A DNA stretch of 64,000 bases, taken from positions 1 through 64,000 of the forward strand of contig NZ_DFQV01000033.1 in NCBI RefSeq assembly GCF_002377945.1, in the 5' to 3' direction. Below the pieces are notes generated by a model that worked only from the letters and a program-made list of their open reading frames with translations, did not search any database and had not been told where the DNA came from. Below, piece after piece: positions 46,710 to 55,868 of this stretch. Each line of letters starts with the position of its first letter. Positions within the stretch are counted from its first letter, which is position 1. The translations under genes and the position numbers were made by a program. The DNA is from Psychrobacter sp. UBA3480. GTDB taxonomy: Bacteria; Pseudomonadota; Gammaproteobacteria; Pseudomonadales; Moraxellaceae.

Positions 46710-48113
46710 ATGGACATTATTAAAGCCAGCGCTGCAAGTCGAGATGTTAGCAGTATCAATATCAAACAGTTTTTGAAGTTCTTTATCCCATCTATTATAG
46801 GTTTGATGCTTTTCGTATTTCCAATTCCCTATGTGGACGGTAAGTTTGTCACCTATGCAGAAGGATTTACCATTCCTATATCTGTATTGAAGGATTATAT
46901 ACAGGGTTATATTGGTGACCTTTTGCCGCTATTGGTTGTCACCTCGATCATGATTACCTTGTGTTGTACTTTATATACTAAAGTCATGAAACCTGCATTT
47001 ATTCTGAATAATTCGTTTTTGAATAATTTATTAAACGTTACAACGCCTTGGCTTATCATTAGAATGCTTGGTGCGTTTTTCGTTGTCGTGACCTATTTTA
47101 AATTTGGGTTTGAGGCAATATATTCAGACAATATTGGCGGTTTAATATTATATGAATTAATGCCCATACTTTTTATCGTATTTTTCTTGGCTGGATTGCT
47201 GCTACCATTATTGCTTGATTTTGGCTTATTAGAATTCTTCGGTGTTCTATTAAGCAAAGTAATGAGACCTTTATTTGGCTTGCCAGGTAGGTCATCTGTA
47301 GATTGTCTAACGTCATGGTTGGGTGATGGCACTATCGGTGTCTTATTAACCGATAAACAATTGGAAGGTGGGTTCTATACCAAAAAAGAAGCGGCAATTA
47401 TCGCTACAAGCTTTTCAGCAGTATCGATTACATTCTGTTTGGTTGTCATCTCTCAGGTTAAGCTTGAGAGCTACTTTATCAATATGATTGGGGTCGTTGC
47501 TTTATGCGGGATTGTTTGTGCTTTAATAGTCCCAAGGTTGTTACCTTTATCTAGAATTGAAGATACTTATACTATCGAAAACAGTGATAGAGATCATGAA
47601 ACCATTCCTGAAGGAAAAACGTTATTCACCCACAGTTTACATAAAGCTGTCCAAAAAGCAGATAAGAGTCCAAGTTTTCTTACTTTCTTAAGAGATGGTC
47701 TAAAGAATATTTTGGATATGTGGATTGGGATATTGCCTGTCGTTATGGCAATCGGCACTATGGGGTTAATCGTTGCAGAAGAAACACCTGTATTTGATTA
47801 TTTAGGTATGCCGTTTATTCCATTCTTAGAGTTATTGAACATACCTTTTGCTGCAGAAATGTCAAAAACGATTATGGTAGGTTTTGCCGATATGTTTTTG
47901 CCGGCTATTATCGGTTCTTCAATCGAGTCAGAACTAACTCGATTTGTCATCGCTTGCTTGTCAGTGTCTCAATTGATCTATATGTCAGAAGTCGGCGGAT
48001 TGATTTTAGGGACAAAAATCCCAGTGAGCTTTTTTCAGTTATTAGTCATTTTTCTATTGAGAACCATTATCTCGTTACCAATCATTGCGGTGTGTGCTCA
48101 TATGATTTTCTAA
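46710..48113 (+). CDS. YjiH-type membrane protein (nucleoside-recognition/Gate domain)
   Basis: The 467-residue protein has about ten helices and two gate-like halves (for example GRSSVDCLTSWLGDGTIGVLLTDKQLEGGFYTKKEAAIIATSF shape near residue 190-230). It resembles YjiH-family proteins of unknown substrate. It lies downstream of arginase in the same direction, so it could move arginine, ornithine or a breakdown product. The ribosome site is weak. Confidence 0.75.
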   Translation: MDIIKASAASRDVSSINIKQFLKFFIPSIIGLMLFVFPIPYVDGKFVTYAEGFTIPISVLKDYIQGYIGDLLPLLVVTSIMITLCCTLYTKVMKPAFILNNSFLNNLLNVTTPWLIIRMLGAFFVVVTYFKFGFEAIYSDNIGGLILYELMPILFIVFFLAGLLLPLLLDFGLLEFFGVLLSKVMRPLFGLPGRSSVDCLTSWLGDGTIGVLLTDKQLEGGFYTKKEAAIIATSFSAVSITFCLVVISQVKLESYFINMIGVVALCGIVCALIVPRLLPLSRIEDTYTIENSDRDHETIPEGKTLFTHSLHKAVQKADKSPSFLTFLRDGLKNILDMWIGILPVVMAIGTMGLIVAEETPVFDYLGMPFIPFLELLNIPFAAEMSKTIMVGFADMFLPAIIGSSIESELTRFVIACLSVSQLIYMSEVGGLILGTKIPVSFFQLLVIFLLRTIISLPIIAVCAHMIF

Positions 48114-48163
48114 ATAGAACTTTCTAAAAGCTGGCTACACCACATTTGAACAAAAAATCAGTC

Positions 48164-48195
48164 GCAAAAAACCACCTTGATAGGTGGTTTTTTGC
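48164..48195 (+). terminator. Terminator after the YjiH-type gene
   Basis: GCAAAAAACCACC / GGTGGTTTTTTGC with a 6-nt loop, active in either direction, 50 bp after the stop. Confidence 0.92.
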
Positions 48196-48289
48196 TATCA
48201 GTATCAAGCTATAGTTTAATTCAAATAATTTCGATATAAGGAAACTGAGCTCAAGCGATACATAATTTCTTGCAACCATACAAAAATAG

Positions 48290-48317
48290 ATATACGATTC
48301 ATATACGTTTCGTATAT
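48290..48317. promoter_or_regulatory. Operator of the ParD-like / aminopeptidase pair
   Basis: ATATACG (48290), ATATACG (48301) and CGTATAT (48311) give a palindrome at 48301-48317 plus a half-site exactly 11 bp upstream, one helical turn. It lies 13 bp before the ParD-like gene, as expected for autoregulation by a ribbon-helix-helix protein. Confidence 0.6.
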
Positions 48318-48329
48318 TAAGGTGTTTTT

Positions 48330-48536
48330 ATGGGTATTGTTAAAATTGATGATGAACTGCATGAAGATATTCGTAAAGCAAGTGCCGTCATGGTGCGCTC
48401 CATCAACGCACAAGCTGAATATTGGATGAAGATAGGCATGCTTGCTGAAGCCAACCCCAATATGTCTTACAACCAAATTATCAATGAGCAAATGAGACAA
48501 GCTGATGTCAATGTAAGGAACCTTATAGATGGATAA
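48330..48536 (+). CDS. ParD-like antitoxin-family protein
   Basis: The 68-residue protein has the ParD-like (ribbon-helix-helix-type) pattern MGIVKIDDELHEDIRKAS..., with a helix holding SINAQAEYWMKIGMLAEANP. It overlaps by 8 bp the methionine aminopeptidase gene in place of a ParE toxin. AAGGTG precedes the ATG. DNA binding to the palindrome just upstream is inferred. Confidence 0.85.
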   Translation: MGIVKIDDELHEDIRKASAVMVRSINAQAEYWMKIGMLAEANPNMSYNQIINEQMRQADVNVRNLIDG

Positions 48537-49302
48537 GGTCATACTTAAAAATGCAGCAGAATTGGAAATCATGCGCGAGTCTGGGCGACTTCTAGCCTCT
48601 GTCTTTGATTATCTCGATGAGAAAATTACAGTTGGTACTTCTACGATGGACATCAATAACCTTGCTGAGCACTATATTGCCGATCAGTTAGGTGCACGTC
48701 CAGCTAGTAAGGGTCAGTATGGTTACCAATATGCATTGAATACCTCAGTGAATAACGTGGTCTGTCATGGCATTCCTTCAGAGCAGCAAATACTCAAATC
48801 GGGTGATATTGTGAATGTGGATATTACCCTAGAACAAGGAGGTTTTATCGCTGATTCTAGCAAAATGTATTTGATAGGTGAGGTGTTGCCATTTGCAAAA
48901 CGCTTGGTTGATCAGACCTATGAAGCTATGTGGGAAGGAATACGAGTGGTGAAACCTGGAGCAACGCTGGGTGATGTTGGCCATGCCATCCAAAGTTACG
49001 CTGAGCAGCACGGCTATTCAGTAGTGCGAGAGTATTGCGGTCACGGTATTGGACGCGAAATGCATGAGGGACCGCAAGTTCTACATTACGGACATCAAGG
49101 AAAAGGTCTAGTCCTACAAGAAGGTATGACATTTACCATTGAACCAATGGTCAATCAAGGTAAAGCCAAAGTTAAAGTCAAAAAAGATGGTTGGACCGTC
49201 ATCACCAATGACAAAAAGCTATCTGCTCAGTGGGAGCATACCATTGCGGTTACTTCTGACGGCTATGAGGTTCTCACTCTGCGAAACGATGAAATACTTT
49301 AA
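48529..49302 (+). CDS. map: Type I methionine aminopeptidase
   Basis: A 257-residue metallopeptidase that removes N-terminal methionine. Family residues visible: VCHGIP (His), NVDITLEQGGFIADSS (two Asp ligands), GHGIGREMHEGPQV (His), TIEPM and QWEHTIAV (Glu ligands). The start lies inside the ParD-like gene with AAGGAA ahead, so translation is coupled. It is probably not the housekeeping copy, which is usually near rpsB. Confidence 0.92.
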   Translation: MDKVILKNAAELEIMRESGRLLASVFDYLDEKITVGTSTMDINNLAEHYIADQLGARPASKGQYGYQYALNTSVNNVVCHGIPSEQQILKSGDIVNVDITLEQGGFIADSSKMYLIGEVLPFAKRLVDQTYEAMWEGIRVVKPGATLGDVGHAIQSYAEQHGYSVVREYCGHGIGREMHEGPQVLHYGHQGKGLVLQEGMTFTIEPMVNQGKAKVKVKKDGWTVITNDKKLSAQWEHTIAVTSDGYEVLTLRNDEIL

Positions 49303-49331
49303 GCGATTTGATATTTGAACGACGATTCGGT

Positions 49332-49367
49332 AAGGCGTTTCTGTAATTCAGAAGCGCCTTTTTTTAG
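49332..49367 (+). terminator. Terminator of map
   Basis: AAGGCGTTTCTG / CAGAAGCGCCTT stem with one G-T pair, 5-nt loop, followed by TTTTT; 30 bp after the stop. Confidence 0.9.
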
Positions 49368-49489
49368 GATGTCATGTGACTGTTATTTAGCCAGTTATGG
49401 CTGAGAAGAAAGTGACTGACGTTAAGGGCAAAAGCCTCTGCTGCGACACCAATCAGTAGCAGAGGACTATTTAACACATACAAATATAT

Positions 49490-51148
49490 TTAGAGAACCG
49501 CTTTGGTCGCGCCAGCCGCCCGTTCGATCAATAAATCCACGGGAGCATCAGGACTTAGTGTACCAAAGGCCAGCCCATGCTCATTCCCAATCCTAGAACG
49601 ACAGAATGCCTGAGCGATCTCCATATGTTCAGTCTGCAGTAGTATCGAAGCCTGTAGCATCAGTGCTAGGCGCTCAATCACATAGCGACTACGGAACTCC
49701 AAGGTTTGAGTGTCCTCAAATCGCTCTATCAGCAGGTGTAATTCTTTATCATAGTCAGCATTTTTCCCTGCTGCCTGCTGCAGTTCCTTAAATAAAGCTC
49801 GCTGAGTTTCTGGCTCCTTTTTTAAGGCACGTAGCACATCTAGACACTGCACATTGCCGCTGCCTTCCCAGATTGAGTTTAGCGGCGCTTGCCTGTACAA
49901 ACGCGGCATAATAGTCTCTTCGACATAGCCATTACCGCCCAAACATTCTTGTGCCTCATTGATAAAAATGGGGGCGCGTTTGCATATCCAATACTTTCCA
50001 ATTGCTGTCGCGATACGAGCAAGTGCAGCTTCATGAGGGTTTGTTTCTATCCTATCAACAGCGCGCGCAATCCTCATTGTTAGGGCCAAAGCCGCTTCTG
50101 ACTCTAAGGCTAAGTCTGCCAACACATTACGCATAATAGGTTGGTTGACTAATAACTTACCAAAGGCTTCACGCTGACTGGTGTGATGAATCGCTTGAAC
50201 GATCGCTTGACGCATTTGAGCTGAGGAGCCAATCATACAGTCAAGTCGGGTTAGGGCGACCATCTCAATAATGGTAGGAATACCGCGACCTTCAGTGCCT
50301 ACTAGCTCACCGAATGCGCCTTGAAACTCGACCTCTGAGGAAGCGTTTGCCCAATCTCCTAATTTGTCTTTTAAGCGTTGGACTTGTACGGCATTGCGTG
50401 TGCCATCAGGCCGAAAGCGTGGTACTAAAAAGCAACTAGGACCACTGTCAGATTGAGCCAAGACGAGATGAGCATCGCACATTGGCGCTGAGAAAAACCA
50501 TTTATGTCCAATGATTTCATAAGAGCCATCTTCTTGTCGTGTGGCTCGAGTCGTATTGCGGCGTAAGTCTGACCCACCTTGTTTTTCTGTCATGCCCATG
50601 CCCATCGTACAGCCTAGTTTTTCTTCCATGGGCAAGCTGCGCGGATCATAGTGCTCGGATAATAGCTTTGGCAGCCATTTTTCAGCCAGTAAAGGCGAAT
50701 GACGTAGGGCAGGGATAGCGGCATAGCTCATAGACATAGGGCAACCAAACCCAGCTTCAGGCTGTGAGCCGAGATACATGACGGCCGCTCGAGCCACGTG
50801 GACACTATCACGCTCTTCATTGCGCCAAGCAAAATTGCTCATGCCGTACTTCATTCCTGCACGCATCAAATCATGGTAAGCCGGATGAAACTCTACTTCA
50901 TCTATACGCCGACCATAGCTATCAAAGTTGCGCAATTTAGGCTTGTTTTCATTGGCTAGGAATCCGCTAGTGATCAGATTTCCACCAGTCAGTGCCCCAA
51001 ACTCTTTTAAGTGACTTGCTGCCCAAGCAGCACCTTCTCTTGCGACAGCTTCTTTGAGCGCTGTATCTGCTTCCCATGCATTATAATTGGCTAAGGCAAA
51101 AGGTTGATTCTGCACCTCATGGGTCTTAAATTGATTTACAATTGACAT
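49490..51148 (-). CDS. aidB: AidB-type acyl-CoA dehydrogenase
   Basis: The 552-residue protein tracks AidB: RRIDEVEFHPAYHDLM, the flavin-site MGMTEKQGGSDLRRNTT, HKWFFSAPMCDAHLVLAQ and the C-terminal AQECLGGNGYVEE/NSIWEGSGNVQCLD. In E. coli AidB belongs to the alkylation (Ada) response and binds DNA; here it is divergent from a PaaX-type regulator, which suggests other control. A catabolic acyl-CoA role is also possible. Confidence 0.88.
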   Translation of the reverse strand: MSIVNQFKTHEVQNQPFALANYNAWEADTALKEAVAREGAAWAASHLKEFGALTGGNLITSGFLANENKPKLRNFDSYGRRIDEVEFHPAYHDLMRAGMKYGMSNFAWRNEERDSVHVARAAVMYLGSQPEAGFGCPMSMSYAAIPALRHSPLLAEKWLPKLLSEHYDPRSLPMEEKLGCTMGMGMTEKQGGSDLRRNTTRATRQEDGSYEIIGHKWFFSAPMCDAHLVLAQSDSGPSCFLVPRFRPDGTRNAVQVQRLKDKLGDWANASSEVEFQGAFGELVGTEGRGIPTIIEMVALTRLDCMIGSSAQMRQAIVQAIHHTSQREAFGKLLVNQPIMRNVLADLALESEAALALTMRIARAVDRIETNPHEAALARIATAIGKYWICKRAPIFINEAQECLGGNGYVEETIMPRLYRQAPLNSIWEGSGNVQCLDVLRALKKEPETQRALFKELQQAAGKNADYDKELHLLIERFEDTQTLEFRSRYVIERLALMLQASILLQTEHMEIAQAFCRSRIGNEHGLAFGTLSPDAPVDLLIERAAGATKAVL

Positions 51149-51235
51149 GATGATTATCTTCCCTGATTTTGAATGTCATTTCCTAAGTTTCAGTAGTTTA
51201 GTAACTTACACGATTAGTATTACATATAAAAAATA

Positions 51236-51255
51236 ATTACGTCAATAGGTGTAAT
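51236..51255. promoter_or_regulatory. ATTAC/GTAAT dyad before the PaaX-type gene
   Basis: ATTACgtcaataggtGTAAT lies directly before the start codon, with further GTATTAC-like copies near 51217. It could be the operator of the PaaX-type protein. Confidence 0.35.
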
Positions 51256-52059
51256 ATGAACAAACCAACGCCTCGTTTATTGCTTTTACGCTTACTTATG
51301 GTGGCAGAGGCAAACACACTTAGTGCTTCCGAAGCAGTGCTGGCAGGCTCTATTTTTGGTATGACAGAAAATAGTATACGTGTGACGCTGGCTCGTTTGA
51401 TCCAAGCGGATCTTGCTGAGTCGATTGGTCCTGCCACCTACAAACTCGGACCGAAAGCTCAAAAATTGGGCGCCGATGTGGCCTTATGGCAAACAGCAGA
51501 TAAAAGAACGATAAAATCCGATGGTTCATGGATAGCGGTAGCGACCGGTGGATTACCTCGCAGTGATCGTAAAGTGCTGCGTGCCCGTGCTCGTGCTTTA
51601 TCATTATTGGGGTTTCGTGAACTTGATAAAGGGCTTTATCTGCGTCCCAATAATTTACTAGGCGGTGTTGATGTCGTCCGTCAGCGTCTATTGGACTTGG
51701 GCTTAGAAGAGGAAGCTGCAGTTTTTAAAGCCAATGAATTTGATGAGGTTAGGCAGAAAAAAGCACGAGCGCTTTGGTCAGACATGCATCTTGAAAAGCA
51801 TTATAAGGAAAAGTCGCAGCAGCTCACCGACTGGCTAAGTGATTTGGACGAATTGCCCTCCCATGTAGCGCTTCGAGAAATATTCATGCTTGGAGATGCA
51901 GGTATCCGCAGTGTTGTTTTTGACCCCTTACTTCCTGCTCCCTTAGTAGATGAAGAAGCACGGCAAAAGTATTTTGAGACGGTGCGGCGTATTAATGAGG
52001 AGGGTAGGCGTTTATGGTTTGCCTTTTTCGAAGAGGCCAAATCGTTAGAATCCGTTTAA
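51256..52059 (+). CDS. PaaX-family transcription regulator
   Basis: The 267-residue product has an N-terminal winged helix (ENSIRVTLARLIQADLAES...) and the PaaX C-terminal domain (LSLLGFRELDKGLYLRPNNLLGG). PaaX represses phenylacetate degradation, but no paa gene is here. The divergent target is aidB, 107 bp away. AGGTG precedes the ATG. Ligand unknown, perhaps an acyl- or aryl-CoA. Confidence 0.85.
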   Translation: MNKPTPRLLLLRLLMVAEANTLSASEAVLAGSIFGMTENSIRVTLARLIQADLAESIGPATYKLGPKAQKLGADVALWQTADKRTIKSDGSWIAVATGGLPRSDRKVLRARARALSLLGFRELDKGLYLRPNNLLGGVDVVRQRLLDLGLEEEAAVFKANEFDEVRQKKARALWSDMHLEKHYKEKSQQLTDWLSDLDELPSHVALREIFMLGDAGIRSVVFDPLLPAPLVDEEARQKYFETVRRINEEGRRLWFAFFEEAKSLESV

Positions 52060-52183
52060 CCAAGTCATTAGAATGCGCTTAAATAGAATCAAGTGAAATG
52101 GTGGCACAGTAATTAACAAGCAGCATAGGCGTTATCTATAGCGATGAATAAGCATTAATTATTTGCATCTATTCGAATAGTAT

Positions 52184-52615
52184 TTAATGTGAGCCATATG
52201 GCGAATTTTCATGACAAGAATGATCAGCAAGTGCATTCAATATGCCACATGACTTCGCTGGTGCGCTACTGACGCACTTCTGCCGCAAAACACTTAAGTG
52301 TTTTTTTAACTGTTTTAGCTCTTCTATACGTGTTTCTACAGCGCGGATATGTTCATCCAACAAGGTATCGACATCAGCGCAATCTCTGCTAGGTTCTTCC
52401 CAGTACTTAAGTAAAGTCCGTACTTCATCCAATGTCATATCTAGTGTACGACAGTGCAGAACGAACTGTAGACGCTCGATATGACTTTCGCGATATAAGC
52501 GATAATTCCCTTCACTACGCGCAGGCTCTGGTAATAGCTTTTCTTTTTCATAATAGCGAATGGTCTCTACTGTAGCACCTGTACGCTTAGCAAGCTCTCC
52601 GATTTTTATTAGCAT
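52184..52615 (-). CDS. MerR-family metal regulator (CadR/PbrR type)
   Basis: The 143-residue product has a MerR helix-turn-helix (KIGELAKRTGATVETIRYYEKEKLLPEPARSE class), a long dimer helix and metal-site cysteines C79, C114 and C123 in a KCVSSAPAKSCGILNAL loop. These positions fit Cd(II)/Pb(II) sensors more than CueR. It is divergent from the P-type ATPase. Confidence 0.9.
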   Translation of the reverse strand: MLIKIGELAKRTGATVETIRYYEKEKLLPEPARSEGNYRLYRESHIERLQFVLHCRTLDMTLDEVRTLLKYWEEPSRDCADVDTLLDEHIRAVETRIEELKQLKKHLSVLRQKCVSSAPAKSCGILNALADHSCHENSPYGSH

Positions 52616-52733
52616 AATTATCTCACAGTTCTCTTGAAGTTATTCCAAAGTCATTTCAAAATTGAAAACATTAAAGTAACTATAAGGTTTAACCCTAAGG
52701 AAATCAAGTTTATACAACTGTATATAAACGGCC

Positions 52734-52764
52734 TTGACTCTGAAGCCACTAGAGGGTTCAAAAT
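52734..52764 (+). promoter_or_regulatory. MerR-type overspaced promoter of the metal ATPase
   Basis: TTGACT (52734) and CAAAAT (52759) are 19 bp apart. An imperfect dyad from ACTCT to AGAGGGT (52737-52757) fills the spacer. MerR-family activators untwist such promoters when metal binds. Confidence 0.7.
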
Positions 52765-52803
52765 AGCGTTATCAAATGAATTCTTATAATGAGGCAGTTT
52801 ATT

Positions 52804-54996
52804 ATGCAATATCGTATTGAAGGTATGGACTGTGCCAGTTGCGTCAGAAAGATTGAAGCTGCATTAGCACGTATACCTGGTGTCTCTGACATACAGCTTA
52901 ATTTTGCGACTGAAAAGTTAGAGCTATCGCTTGCCCCTGATTCAGATACTCAGTGCAACGATATTGAAAAGACCATCAAGCGTCTGGGTTTTGGCATATC
53001 TGCCACTACTGATCAAGCAAACGCAGCAGACAGCATTAGTGATAATCTATTAAATACGCAGCAACAGCGTTGGTGGCAAACCAGAAAAGGTAAGCAAGTG
53101 GTTGGTCTCGGCGTCTTGATGAGTGTCGCCTACGCGTTGGCATTACTTTTCCCTGATTATGGCATGTGGGCATTTGCTATTGCCGTCATTGTGGGTGTTT
53201 TCCCTTTTGCCCGAAAGTCTATGACCTTGGCAATGACAGGCACCCCGTTTTCTATTGAAATGCTGATGTCTATCGCGGCAATTGGTGCACTTATCATTGG
53301 TGAAGCTGAAGAGGCGGCGGCGGTTGTCTTTTTGTTCTCCGTCGGTGAATTGTTAGAAGGTGTGGCAGCAGATCGTGCCCGTGCTGGTATCAGAGCATTG
53401 GCATCATTGGTTCCAAAGACTGCGATTTTACTTGATGCACAAGGCGGACAGCATGACGTTCCTGCAGCTTCGTTGCAGATCGATGATCTGGTATTGGTAC
53501 GTCCTGGCGATAAAGTATCTGCTGATGGTGTCATTGTTCAAGGTAGCTCTAGTCTTGATGACTCACCTGTTACTGGCGAATCCATACCCGTTGCTAAAGA
53601 CATGGGCGATGCAGTATTTGCAGGATCAATCAATATGGATGGGGCGCTGCAAATCCGTGTACAAAAGACAGCTGCTGACAACACTATCGCACGCATTATC
53701 AATCTGGTAGAGCAGGCGCAAGCCTCTAAAGCCCCTACGGCTCGTTTTATTGAAAAATTCAGTCGTTATTATACCCCAGCGGTGATGGCGATTGCCGCAC
53801 TGGTTATTATTGTTCCGCCGCTAGCGATGGGAGGTGAATGGTCGACTTGGCTATATCGTGGTTTTGCACTGTTGCTAATCGCCTGTCCTTGCGCGCTTGT
53901 ACTATCTACTCCGGCTGCCATTGCATCAGGATTGGCTGTCGGTACACGCCGAGGCTTACTTATCAAAGGGGGCAGCGCTTTAGAAACCATGGGTCACGTA
54001 AATGTCGTGGCTTTTGATAAGACAGGTACGTTGACTGAAGGTAAGCCACAGGTGACCAACGTGATTGCCTTTACACAGAAGCTATCAGTACAAGAAAGCA
54101 TAGGGTCTGAAGGTCATAATGAGATACTAGCGCTGTTTGCCAGCGTTGAATCCGCCTCTAGCCATCCACTTGCAAAAGCTATTATCGATCATGCTAAAGC
54201 TGCCCAGACATCCATACCAGTGGCTTCCAAAGCTTATGTTACTGCGGGAAAAGCAGTACATGCAACGGTAGCTGATCGCCCTTTAGCCATTGGATCACCA
54301 GTCTATGCAACTGAAAAAAGCTTGCTGTCAATGGACCAACAGGCAGACATTGAAGTATTGCAAAAGGAAGGCAAGACTGTCTCAGTTTTGTATGATGAGC
54401 AAAGTAGTGAAGTGCTTGGATTGATAGCATTACGAGATGAGTTGCGAGATGATGCTCAAGAAGGCGTGGCTCAGCTCAAAGCGATGGGTGTGCGCTCTGT
54501 GATGCTCACGGGTGACAACCATCTGACCGCTCAGGCGCTTGCTAGTTATTTAGAGATAGAATGGCAAGCTGAGCTGTTGCCCGAAGATAAGCTACGTTTG
54601 CTCAATGAGATGAAGGATAATAGCAAGATAGCGATGATTGGTGATGGTATTAACGATGCGCCAGCGTTAGCAACAGCAGACGTAGGTATTGCTATGGGTG
54701 GTGGTACGGATGTTGCTATCGAAACGGCCGACATCGCATTATTAAAAAGTCGTGTTACAGACGTTGCTCACCTCATTGCCTTATCGCGTGCAACCATGGC
54801 CAACATACATCAAAATGTAATTTTTGCTCTAGGACTAAAGGCCGTGTTTCTAATCACTACTTTACTAGGTATTACCGGACTATGGATTGCTGTGATAGCG
54901 GACACTGGTGCAACGGTACTAGTGACTCTCAATGCTTTACGCTTGCTAAGGTTCAAAGGAGCTCAACCACTAACAACTTTGTCCAAAGCAAAGTAA
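52804..54996 (+). CDS. Zn/Cd/Pb-translocating P1B-type ATPase
   Basis: A 730-residue ATPase that exports divalent soft metals. It has one N-terminal heavy-metal domain (GMDCASC, Cys10/Cys13), the TGES actuator motif, and the membrane metal site CPC in IACPCALVLSTPAA. The phosphorylated Asp is in DKTGTLT; SSHPLAKAI and GDGINDAPALA follow. The CPC site plus a CadR-type regulator points to Zn/Cd/Pb (ZntA/CadA). I start at 52804, with GAGG 9 nt ahead; ATG 52789 is possible. Confidence 0.93.
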   Translation: MQYRIEGMDCASCVRKIEAALARIPGVSDIQLNFATEKLELSLAPDSDTQCNDIEKTIKRLGFGISATTDQANAADSISDNLLNTQQQRWWQTRKGKQVVGLGVLMSVAYALALLFPDYGMWAFAIAVIVGVFPFARKSMTLAMTGTPFSIEMLMSIAAIGALIIGEAEEAAAVVFLFSVGELLEGVAADRARAGIRALASLVPKTAILLDAQGGQHDVPAASLQIDDLVLVRPGDKVSADGVIVQGSSSLDDSPVTGESIPVAKDMGDAVFAGSINMDGALQIRVQKTAADNTIARIINLVEQAQASKAPTARFIEKFSRYYTPAVMAIAALVIIVPPLAMGGEWSTWLYRGFALLLIACPCALVLSTPAAIASGLAVGTRRGLLIKGGSALETMGHVNVVAFDKTGTLTEGKPQVTNVIAFTQKLSVQESIGSEGHNEILALFASVESASSHPLAKAIIDHAKAAQTSIPVASKAYVTAGKAVHATVADRPLAIGSPVYATEKSLLSMDQQADIEVLQKEGKTVSVLYDEQSSEVLGLIALRDELRDDAQEGVAQLKAMGVRSVMLTGDNHLTAQALASYLEIEWQAELLPEDKLRLLNEMKDNSKIAMIGDGINDAPALATADVGIAMGGGTDVAIETADIALLKSRVTDVAHLIALSRATMANIHQNVIFALGLKAVFLITTLLGITGLWIAVIADTGATVLVTLNALRLLRFKGAQPLTTLSKAK

Positions 54997-55058
54997 GTAT
55001 GAAGTTCTTATTAAAATGGCGGTTTGATTCTCTATTCTAATGACTAAGAATGGCAACG

Positions 55059-55487
55059 TTAAGATTTTGGTTTAAAAGGTTTTGAGAATTGTAGAATTAA
55101 AAAACCAACTATTGATAATATAATGGCAATCTCATAGCGACTATAAGCCACCGATATCCCAATGGCGGCTGTATTCCACAATCCAGCCGCAGTAGCAGTG
55201 CCCTTTGCGCCACTTTCATTTTTAAAGATAGCGCCACCGCCGATAAAACCCATTCCAGTGATGATGCCATACATAATTCTAGCCTCAGCATCGGCGTCTT
55301 GATAAATATCCATGCCTACTAGCATAAAAGCACACGAAGCAATGGTCACTAGAGGAAAGGTTCTTAAACCTGCACCATTATCTTCAAGTTCACGGTTAAG
55401 CGCGATCGGTAGTGACAATATGAAAGCAATACCTAATTGAAAGGCATGATACACCAGAACATTTAGACTAATATCGAAGTTAAACAT
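55059..55487 (-). CDS. MgtC/SapB-family membrane protein
   Basis: The 142-residue protein has four helices and the family blocks LPIALNRELEDNGAGLRTFPLV and MGFIGGGAIFKN. The C-terminal ACT-like domain of the virulence protein MgtC is absent, so it is the short SapB-like type. Faces the ATPase gene convergently. Role uncertain. Confidence 0.9.
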   Translation of the reverse strand: MFNFDISLNVLVYHAFQLGIAFILSLPIALNRELEDNGAGLRTFPLVTIASCAFMLVGMDIYQDADAEARIMYGIITGMGFIGGGAIFKNESGAKGTATAAGLWNTAAIGISVAYSRYEIAIILSIVGFLILQFSKPFKPKS

Positions 55488-55581
55488 AGTAATAACTCAG
55501 AATATATTTATGGCATGGTTTACTTTTAAAAATATAAGTATAAATAAAGAATAACAGAAATTAGTAAGTTGTAGTGTCTAA

Positions 55582-55674
55582 GATCTAATTGATAAAATTT
55601 GTGAGGCACTAGATATTGAAGTAGGTGATTTATTTACTTATGTACCTAACGACTCGCTAGATAAAGAGAAGTAA
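55582..55674 (+). pseudogene. C-terminal remnant of an Xre/Cro-type regulator
   Basis: Thirty codons encode LIDKICEALDIEVGDLF... and a short tail, the end of a YozG-type helix-turn-helix protein. A stop lies directly upstream and no start exists, so the gene is broken. Confidence 0.6.
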
Positions 55675-55868
55675 ATAAATATTGAGAGTGTTTTAGATAA
55701 TTTAGGGTAGACGCCGAAAGTGCTACCCTGAAAGAAAGGCAAAATAAAGAGCGGACACAGTTTGGGCACACACGTTCTTTGATGATGTTTGCTGAAAGTG
55801 AGAAAAGAGATAATTTGCATCGGCGTATAGTTTCCTTTTTCTCTACAGCCCATATTTCACGGAAAAAA
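55675..55868. other. Unassigned stretch at the degraded boundary
   Basis: A small hairpin GGGTAG/CTACCC lies at 55705-55728. A short frame reads QFGHTRSLMMFAESEKRDNL without start, possibly another gene scrap. I cannot assign it. Confidence 0.35.

Noticed and set aside
48216..48572. 118-codon minus-strand frame over the ParD-like gene
   Set aside because: It covers the operator and the well-supported ParD-like gene and lacks a ribosome site.
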